Assembly (NCBI GenBank): GCA_027924585.1
Contig: BSBM01000361.1
Span: forward strand, 66,252,001-66,316,000
DNA from: Larix kaempferi
Taxonomy: Eukaryota; Streptophyta; Pinopsida; Pinales; Pinaceae
Length of the DNA: 64,000 bases
Direction of reading: 5' to 3'
The stretch's first letter is position 1. Every line of letters starts with the position of its first letter. The notes below the pieces were generated by a model that saw only the letters and a program-made list of their open reading frames with translations, did no database searches and was not told where the DNA came from. Positions 56,918-64,000 of this stretch are shown here, one piece after another. The position numbers were made by a program, and so were the translations under genes.

Positions 56918-58878
56918 TATTATCACTCAAGATTCTCCTGGGTTGCAGCAGAAGGGATCATGAGGTAACTATTTCAAACAAAGCTTTGGTGGATGGAAAC
57001 TAGCCTTTCCAACCACAGAGAGGGCTCTCTCTTTCACAATTCACTCAACACTTAGAATATTGTTTGCACAAGCTGGTTATAGGTAAAAATGGTGGCTAAA
57101 CTTTCAAATAATGACTTATAGGGATTTTTCAGCTGGTTGGGGTTAAGGACAAGATCACCATTGGGCATGGAGTCAAACTTCAATGGATTTATAGTCACAA
57201 ATGACTGATTTAGACCACAATTTAAGAGGCAGAGGCAAGGCAGATGAGTTTTTTTCAAGTCAAATATATCAGTAGATGAAGGCATAAAAGGAAACAAATT
57301 CCATCATAGAGCTAGAGCATTTGTAAATGAATTCTAACCTGTAACTTCAAGAAGAAAGGGTGGAATACCTAGTCATATGCATCTGAAGCATAAAATATGA
57401 ATTTCAAACATGTAGTCTTGATCTAAATACTACAGAAGCAAACAATCAATGGAAACAGAAATGAAGAACACATGCACAAGAAGTAATAGACATCAAAACA
57501 CTCATCACAAGAATCTCTGCTCCAAAATAGGGTCTTCTCATGAATTGAAAGACCGAATTTGATACATACACAGAGCTTTTAATCTCTTAGGCTCCAGGAA
57601 CATCCAACCCTTTGGTTTAATTCAGACTCTGCCTTTATAGGCTTACAAAATATCAAACAACCTCTAACTAGTTCAACCATAAATGGCTGTTTACTGTTAA
57701 TAGTCTTGAACTCGAAAGGATGAGGCTGTTCACGTCGAACTGCTCAAACCAACTACCTCTGAGCCTGTTAGACGTGCCAATGGGAAACTCTGTGTGCTAT
57801 TAGTGTGCCTTTGGGCCTTGGAAACCACTTGTTTGTCCTTCGGATTGGGCCATTTTAGGATGATTTGGATGGATAACTAGGCTGTGATTCTCTTTGGCTT
57901 CCAGATCAGCTCCCAATCGTTCCATTTCCCTGTGAAATTCTTCATTTTCCACGGCCATAATCTACCCTGTAAAACTTCTCTGATCCACAATTATCCTCCT
58001 GCAATCCAAATTCTGCAATGCGGGTTTTGGGAAGCCAAAATCCAACTTTATGCCTTTAAAATATCACTTCTGCAATCCGCATTCTGCATGCGGGTTTCGG
58101 AAATCAGAAATCCATTGCACAACCTTGCGGAAATCACTTACGCAATCTGCATTCCGCAATGTGGTTTGCGGATATCAGAAACCTGAATTTGCACCCTCAA
58201 AAAATTATGCCTCCACAATCCGCATTCCGCAATGCGGGTTGCGGAAATCGGAAACCTAAATTTGCTCTCCCAAAAAATTATGCCTCCAAAATCTGCATTA
58301 TGCAATGTGGGTTGCAGAAATCGGAAACTCAACTTTGCGCTCTTGAAAAAATACAGTTCTGACTTCCGCAATCCGCAATGCGGGTGCAAAAAGTCGGAAA
58401 GTCAGACCTGAGGGAAAGAGGAAAAGCAGAAAATATTTTGATCGGATGCATTGCAAATCGCTTCCGAGCCATTGATTTGGCCCTGCTCTTCAATCCCGAC
58501 CGTTCATCTTCTCTTTGAAAGTGGAAGATCAGTCGAGCAAATGGGTCTTCCACAGCTGTTTTGGGCCATCGGATCTGGACTTCTATGACCGCTTTGGCCA
58601 TTAACTTTCAAGCTCTTTCCCCGGTGAAATCCTTCTTCCATCGTTGATCTCCTTATCCAGATCTGGACCATTCCTTCTCGCCTGAGTGCAGAAAACCTCC
58701 ATTTCTTCATCCTTTTCATTGCAGCTTGATTGTTTGGCTTGGATTTGCTTGACACTTAGCCATTTTTTTGGGCTTTTTTATTCTTCCTTTGGCGTAAGAG
58801 GTCAATGGACATGCATGGGGCTCTGGTAGGGAGATTCCATTTCCTTCCCTCATGGGAAAACTGATAGGGTAGATAATA
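56918..58878 (-). repeat. E6 3' LTR
   Basis: Runs TATTATCACTCAAG to GTAGATAATA, the ends mutated from TGTTATC and GATAACA. A CCGCAATGCGG array lies at 58005-58400. A purine-rich GGGGAGGATAG lies about 25 bp upstream on the minus strand. Confidence 0.9.
58005..58400. repeat. 73-75-bp array with CCGCAATGCGG palindromes
   Basis: Units centred at about 58155, 58228 and 58301 carry the palindrome CCGCAATGCGG or variants, followed by GCGGAAATCGGAAACCT and AAAAATTATGCCTCC. CCGCATTCCGCAATGCGG can form a 7-bp stem. The matching array is at 62480-62860. Confidence 0.8.
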
Positions 58879-59035
58879 GTCGCTCTAACCAGGGATGCTA
58901 TCCTCCCCGTGAAGTAGCAAGAACAGTAGATAACTGCCTCTTTTTCCTTCTTTTTTTTAAAACTAAAAAATGACTAACTGAAACTCAACAAAAAAACGAT
59001 ATTGTATAGTGCAGGTGGGTCGACCGACTTTTTTT

Positions 59036-60400
59036 TCACTGGAGACAACGCTTCAAGAACCTCCCATTGACGGGTTTGTTTCCCATTGGTTCACCATCCT
59101 CATCATGTAAGAAGAAGGCGTTGTTTCCATGGTGAGCGATGACTGTATAGGGCCCCTGCCAGAGGTTATCAAACTTTTGGGCTTGGTATTCTCTTCTAGC
59201 ATCGCATTTCAACACTATATCTCCCACTTGGAAATCATCAGCCTTGGTCTTTCTGTCAAAAGTATTCTTAACTCTCTCTTGAGCTAGTACAAATTCAGTA
59301 TGTACTCTATCTCTGACTTCCTCTATCTTAACCAATTGGTTAGTTCTACTTAGCTCAGGGTTTGGCTCTTATTCCTACTCCTGTAGAAGCCTCATAGAAG
59401 GCCCTCTGAGGGAATCAAGAAATATCACTTCTGTTCCATATACTAATTTTAAAGGAGAAGTTCCAATGGATCTTTTAGAAGTGATCCTCTCATCCCACGG
59501 AGCAAAGGTCAACTTGGTGTGCCAAGCCATTTTGTTTTCTTGCAACAGCTTCTTGATGATCCTAACTAGAATTTTGTTGGATGAATCAGCTAGTCCATTT
59601 CCCTGGGGGTAGTAAGCAGTAGAATGGCCCAATTTTATGTGGAATTTGTCACAGAATTTGACCATTTTCTTGGACTTGAAGGCTTGAGATTTGTCAGTGA
59701 TTATTTTAACACGAAAACCAAACCTGGACATGATATTTTCCTCTAGAAATTTGATGATGAATGTGCCTGTGGATTTCTTGTTTTGTATTGCCTCAATCGA
59801 TTTAGTGAAATAATCAATGGAAGTCAATATCCACATGTGTTGTTCATAGGAGTTGGGGAAAATTTAACCAATGAAGTTAAGCCCCCACTGCTGAAAAGGG
59901 GCTTCTACAGAGATTGGTTTGAAAGGTAAGGATAAGAGCTTCCTCTCCCCTTCAAATATTTGGCATTCATGGCAAGTAGCTATTTCCTTATATGCATCTT
60001 TGAACATGGTGGGCCAATAAAATCCTTCCCTAAGATTTTCTTTGACAGTGGCCTTCCAGTAATGATGCCCCCCACAAAAACCTTTGTGAAATTATTTCAA
60101 GGTCACTTTGGCTTCATCTTCCACTATACAGTTCAGTAGAACACCTCCAGGGTATTTCCAAAAAAGGAAACCATTCAATATGCAAAACTTTGCAGCTTTC
60201 ATCTTGGTTGTCCTAGCTTAGCTTTCTATGTTTGTTGAGTTGTCAATGCATTGTATCCCTTGCTCATTACTAGACTTATCATTTGTTTCAGGCAGCTCAG
60301 TAATCATCACACCTTTCTCTTATAAATCAGGATCATAACAAAAAATTGAGGTGCCTATATCAATGTCTACAACAAAAATGGGATGGTTGTCAAGCTTACT
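59036..60400 (-). pseudogene. E6 integrase
   Basis: Zinc-binding region near 60080-59960 with GGHHYWKATVKENL-type, FYWPTMFKDAYKEIATCHEC. Core: WGLNFIG (first Asp replaced by Asn, then a stop), IITDKSQAF (D) and YYPQGNGLADSSNK (Glu replaced by Asp). Carboxyl end 59335-59036: DDFQVGDIVLKCDARR and the GPY/F block NLWQGPYTVIAHH. No chromodomain. Two of the three catalytic residues are changed, so it is inactive. Confidence 0.85.
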
Positions 60401-61330
60401 CTTACTGCTTACTACATAGGATAGTCTCAACATTGGTTTTCCTTGTGTTTTCATATTGAGTGGGAATTTGGAGAGGATTTTGTTTATCCTTCCATCTGTT
60501 CAGGAAATCTTGTTCAAATCTCTCATAGGTAGCAATTCCTCCATTTGGAAGGGATTTGAACCACTTCTTCACTTCTTCTGCAAGACTTTGGGAAAATAAC
60601 CTCATCTTGACATCATCTTCATCCACCTCTTCTAGGTCTATAAAATCAGTAAAGTGGTCCACATGTTGTTGTGCAAAACCATTTCCTTCCCCATCCAATC
60701 TCATGAGGATTTGGGCATATCCCATAGGTAAGTCGTGGACATTAGCAGGGAGAGCTAAGGGGGGGAATTTGGCAGCCATTGCTCTTAGATTTTTCTTAGG
60801 AGTAGGGGGAATTCTTGAAGTAGAAAGAGTAACAATAGGTATTACAAAAGTATGGCCCGGAACAACATGAGGAGTAATCGGGACTTGGGTATTTTGGCTA
60901 TTAGATTTAGTGAAGAGAAATAAATCAATGTTTTCTTCTTTAGCTTGTGAATTTTCCCACAAATCATTCAGACAATGTGTTTGGAATTTTATTTGGTCAA
61001 ACAAATTTTTCTTTAGAATTAATTCAAATTTAGACCTAAATGAGGACTGTTCAGTTTTTAAATCCCAAGAGACAATCTCTATATCATGTGCCTCTTCTTT
61101 AGGTAGAGAAAAAGACCTAGTTAATGGGGAAATACTTGTTTGTTCTTTCTTTGCTTTCCTGATGATATTCTTAGGATCTGATACAAACTTTGCTAGTTTA
61201 GGATCTGACTGAGTTCTGGTAGGTATCTTTCTGGAAGCCAAAATTCTTCCAAGAAATTCACCAATGTGAAAGTTTGAGTCACCAGGGAAAATGTTACAAC
61301 CTTGAAATTTTTGATCCGATGTTTTCCCTC
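60401..61330 (-). pseudogene. E6 gag, truncated
   Basis: The open frame 61241-60402 starts inside a longer frame. Similar text (CNIFPGDSNFHIGEFLGRIL) runs upstream to a stop near 61330, so the true start is unclear. Gag domain near its end: LPMGYAQILMRLDGEGNGFA, VKMRLFSQSLAEEVKKWFKS and YERFEQDFLNRWKDKQ. After QYENTRKTNVE, at about 60410-60430, it jumps into text that belongs just before integrase (SSKSKLDNHPIFVVDIDIGT in another frame), marking the deletion of protease, RT and RNase H. Confidence 0.8.
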
Positions 61331-61383
61331 AGAGATCTGATTTGAATCTTTGAAATTCTTGTTCTGGGAAAGAAGTCCTTCAA

Positions 61384-61403
61384 GTTCCTTAGTATGGTCG
61401 CCA
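61384..61403 (-). promoter_or_regulatory. E6 primer binding site
   Basis: The minus strand reads TGGCGACCATACTAAGGAAC three bases from the 5' LTR. A TGGCG-type site; the tRNA is not recognised. Confidence 0.6.
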
Positions 61404-61406
61404 GAA

Positions 61407-63327
61407 TGTTATCACTCAAGATTCTCCCGGGTTGCAGCAGAAGGGATCATGAGGTAACTGTTTCAAACCAAGCTTTGTTGGATGGAAACTACCCTTCCCA
61501 ACCACAGAGAGGGCTCTCTCTTTCACAATTCACTCAACACTTAGAATATTAGTTTCACAAGCTGGTTATAGGTAAAAAATGGTGGCTGGACGTTCAAATA
61601 ATGACTTATAGGGATTTTTTCAGCTAGTTGGGGTTATGGACAAGAGCACCATTGGGCATGGAGTCAAACTTCAGTGGATTTATAGTCACAAATGACTGAT
61701 TTATACCACAATTTAAGAGGTAGAGGCAAGGTAGATGAGGTTTTTTCAAGTCAAAGATATCAACAAATGAAGGCATAAAAGGAAACAAATTCCATCAAAA
61801 AGCTAGATCATTTGTAAATGAATTCTAACCTACAACATCAAGAAGAAAGGGTGGAATACCTAGTCGTATGCATCTGAAGCATAAAATATGAATTTCAGAC
61901 CATGTAGTATTGATCTAGATACTATAGAAGAAAACAATCAATGGGAATACAAATGAAGAACACATGCACATGAAGTAACAGACATCAAAACACTCATCAC
62001 AAGAATCTCTGCTCCAGAATTGGGTCTTCTCATGAATTGAAAGGCCAAATTTGATACATACACAGATCTTTTAATCTCTTAGGATTCAGGAACATCCAAC
62101 CATTTGGTTTAACTCAAACTCTGCCTTTATAGGCTTACAAAATATCAAACAAACTCTAACTAATTCAACCATAAATGGTCGTTTACTGTCAACAGTCTTG
62201 AAATAGAAAGGATGAGTCCGTTCACACCGAACTGCTTGAACCAACTACCTCTGAGCCTATTAGATGCGTCGGTGGGAAACTTTGTGCGTTGTCAATGTGC
62301 CTTTGGGCCCTGGAAACCACCTGTTTGTCCTTCGGATTGGGCCATTTTAGGTTGATTTGGATGGATAACTAGGTTGTGCTTCTCTTTAGCTTCCAGATCG
62401 GCTCCCAAACATTCCATTTTCCTCTGAAATTCTTCATTTTTCACGGCCGTAATTTAACCTGTAAAACATCTTCGATCCGCAATTATCCTCTCGCAATGTG
62501 GGTTTCGGGAAGTGGAAAACCAACTTTATGCCTCTAAAATATTACTTCCGCAATGCGGTTTTCAGAAATAAAAAATCCATTGCACAACCTTGCGGAAATC
62601 ACCTCTGCAATCCGCATTCCGCAATGCGAGTTGTGGATATCGGAAACCTGAGTTTGCGCCCCCAGAAAATTATGCCTCTGCAATCCGCATCCCGCAATGC
62701 GGGTTGCAGAAATTGGAAACCTGAATTTGAGCCCCCAAAAAATTATGCCTCCGCAATGCGGGTTGCGGAAATCGGAAACTCAACTTTGTGCTCTTGAAAA
62801 ATAGTGTTCTGACTTCCGTAATACGCAATGCGGGTGCAGAAAGTCGGAAAGTCGGACCTACGGGAAAGCGGAAAAGCGGAAAATATTTTGGTCGGATGCA
62901 TTGTGGATCACTTCCTAGCCGTTGATTTGTCCCTGCTCTTCAATCCCAACCGTTCATCTTCTCTTTGAAAGTGGAATATCAGTCGAGCAAATGGGTCTTC
63001 CACAGTTATTTTGGGTCGTCGGATACGGACTTCTGCGACCGCTTTGGCCATTAACTTTTGAGCTCTTTCCCCGACGAAATCCTTCCTTCGTCGTCGATCT
63101 CCTTAGCCCGATATGGACCATTACTTCTCGCCTTAGTGCATAAAACCTCCATTTCTTCATCCTTTTCATTGTGGCTTGATCGTTTGGCTTGTATTTGCTT
63201 AGCACTTAACCATTTTTTGGGCTTTCTGATTCTTCCTTTGGCATAAGAGGTCAATGGGAATGCATGGGGTTCTGGTAGGGAGATGCCCTTTCCTTCCCCC
63301 ACGGGAACATTGATAGGGGTGATAACA
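61407..63327 (-). repeat. E6 5' LTR
   Basis: 1921 bp from TGTTATCACTCAAG to GGGTGATAACA, ends intact. It carries the palindrome array at 62480-62860. Confidence 0.92.
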
Positions 63328-63697
63328 GTAACCATGAGAAATATTGAACCAGGGGGATGTCTAGAATATCGGTTTCTATTTGTGAAGTAGTTTCAGTGTT
63401 TTGTTCGAGACGACACACTAATATTTCATGTATTTATCAACTTCTCTCTAAGCGAGACTCAGTACTAGCCAAGACCTTATGCGAACTCTCGATGAGTTCT
63501 TGGAATCATGGATCTATAGGTAAAGGAGTGGAGAGAACCAAATCGTTCTAAGGATGAGTGGACTGTGGAAGTGGTGTGTGGACTGGCTCAATTTGAGATT
63601 TGGCCGTAGAGATCGATGAAATGAGAATGTTGGAATGACCACAAGTTACTATGAGAGAGCGAGTGGGAGGCGTTTTATTCTGATTACGTTTAGCCAT
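63328..63697 (-). pseudogene. E5 gag, amino-terminal piece
   Basis: ATG 63697 reads MAKRNQNKTPPTRSLIVTCG, then ISTAKSQIEPVHTPLP and a decayed stretch to the E6 insertion. Stops are present. Start chosen because it follows the primer site of the 5' LTR by only a short leader. Confidence 0.7.
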
Positions 63698-63711
63698 TAA
63701 CTCGCAAATGG

Positions 63712-63728
63712 CCCTCTTTCTAGTGCCA
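63712..63728 (-). promoter_or_regulatory. E5 primer binding site
   Basis: The minus strand reads TGGCACTAGAAAGAGGG three bases from the LTR end at 63732. The tRNA is uncertain. Confidence 0.55.
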
Positions 63729-63731
63729 TTT

Positions 63732-64000
63732 TGTTAGACTGATATTTTGCAGTCTAGTCAACAAGGGGGTATCATCCCGATCCAAGGTTTTTAAGCACCC
63801 ATCAATCGTTTTAAGTAGCTAAACCTGACGGGTTTTACGACACCATTGGCAAACTAAAACTAACCTACACTAAACTAACAAATTAACCTAACTAAACAAA
63901 AAAATCTAAACACTAATTTAAACTAATTTAACACTAAACTAACTAAAACAATAATTAAAATAATCTAAATCAAACTAATAATCTAATCCGGATATGTACA
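63732..64000 (-). repeat. E5 5' LTR, partial
   Basis: Starts TGTTAGACTGATATTTTG on the + strand, i.e. ends CAGTCTAACA on the coding strand, next to a primer site and gag start. Runs off the window. Rich in CTAAACTAA-type text at the end. No partner found on the left, so the call rests on the ends and context. Confidence 0.6.

Larger units (their letters stand above)
56918..63327 (-). mobile_element. E6: gag-integrase deletion derivative with palindrome-rich LTRs
   Basis: LTRs at 56918-58878 and 61407-63327 (1961 and 1921 bp, with TGTTATCA/TGATAACA inverted ends) surround only 2.5 kb. The interior keeps gag and integrase; protease, RT and RNase H are gone. Target duplication GCAAC/GTAAC, one mismatch. 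Most of the element is LTR. Confidence 0.9.
15400..64000 (-). mobile_element. E5: oldest gypsy-like element, host of the whole nest
   Basis: A single minus-strand gag can be followed through four pieces: 63697-63328, 56917-56530, 45865-45752 and 15977-15400. It is interrupted by E6, E4 and the copia element. The start of its 5' LTR is at 63732 and runs off the window. No pol or 3' LTR was found to the left, so this side is deleted or decayed beyond recognition. The left limit is approximate. Confidence 0.75.

Overview
The window is wall-to-wall nested LTR retrotransposons of a land plant. I see no convincing host protein gene, tRNA, rRNA or CRISPR array. The element types (Ty1/copia of Sirevirus type, a chromodomain Ty3/gypsy, Tat-type Ty3/gypsy with a second RNase H), the AT-rich spacers and the depth of nesting point to a large, repeat-rich plant genome. 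A gymnosperm or another giant plant genome is plausible, but the sequence alone does not fix the species.

Left part (1-15400). After an LTR fragment (1-194) comes a decayed Tat-type element on the + strand (RT, RNase H, integrase, then a second RNase H at about 2770-3160). Its 3' region carries an antisense gene with a plant-mobile-domain-like product, in two exons (8107-8965 and 3365-3645, minus strand). A deletion-derivative chromodomain element (3675-8070) sits inside the intron of that antisense gene. Then come a 904-bp tandem duplication (9510-11302) and about 4 kb with no recognisable gene.

Main nest (15400-64000). The oldest layer, E5, is a gypsy-like element on the minus strand with a gag gene of about 1.3 kb. 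Its 5' LTR starts at 63732 and runs off the window. Three elements cut this gag: a Sirevirus-like copia element (15978-45751), a gag-only element E4 (45866-56529) and a deletion derivative E6 (56918-63327). Each is flanked by a 5-bp target duplication with one mismatch. Inside the copia element, at a perfect GATGT duplication, lies E3, a 14.5-kb Tat-type element (21151-42462). Inside E3 are a chromodomain gypsy element E1 (21903-28048, in the 3' LTR) and a solo LTR (34635-35336, in RT). The order of insertion is E5, then copia/E4/E6, then E3 into copia, then E1 and the solo LTR into E3.

How the parts work together. Each element encodes, or once encoded, the usual retrotransposition set: Gag for particles, protease for maturation, RT/RNase H for cDNA synthesis from a tRNA primer, and integrase for insertion. 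All are now disabled by stops, frameshifts or deletions, although E4 gag and E1 gag still have long open frames. The most unusual feature is the Tat family. It has a second, archaeal-type RNase H placed after integrase and an antisense, apparently spliced plant-mobile-domain gene between pol and the 3' LTR. Both are seen in two diverged copies in this window. E3 also shares about 137-bp noncoding tandem repeats with the gag-only E4, which hints at a relationship between them.
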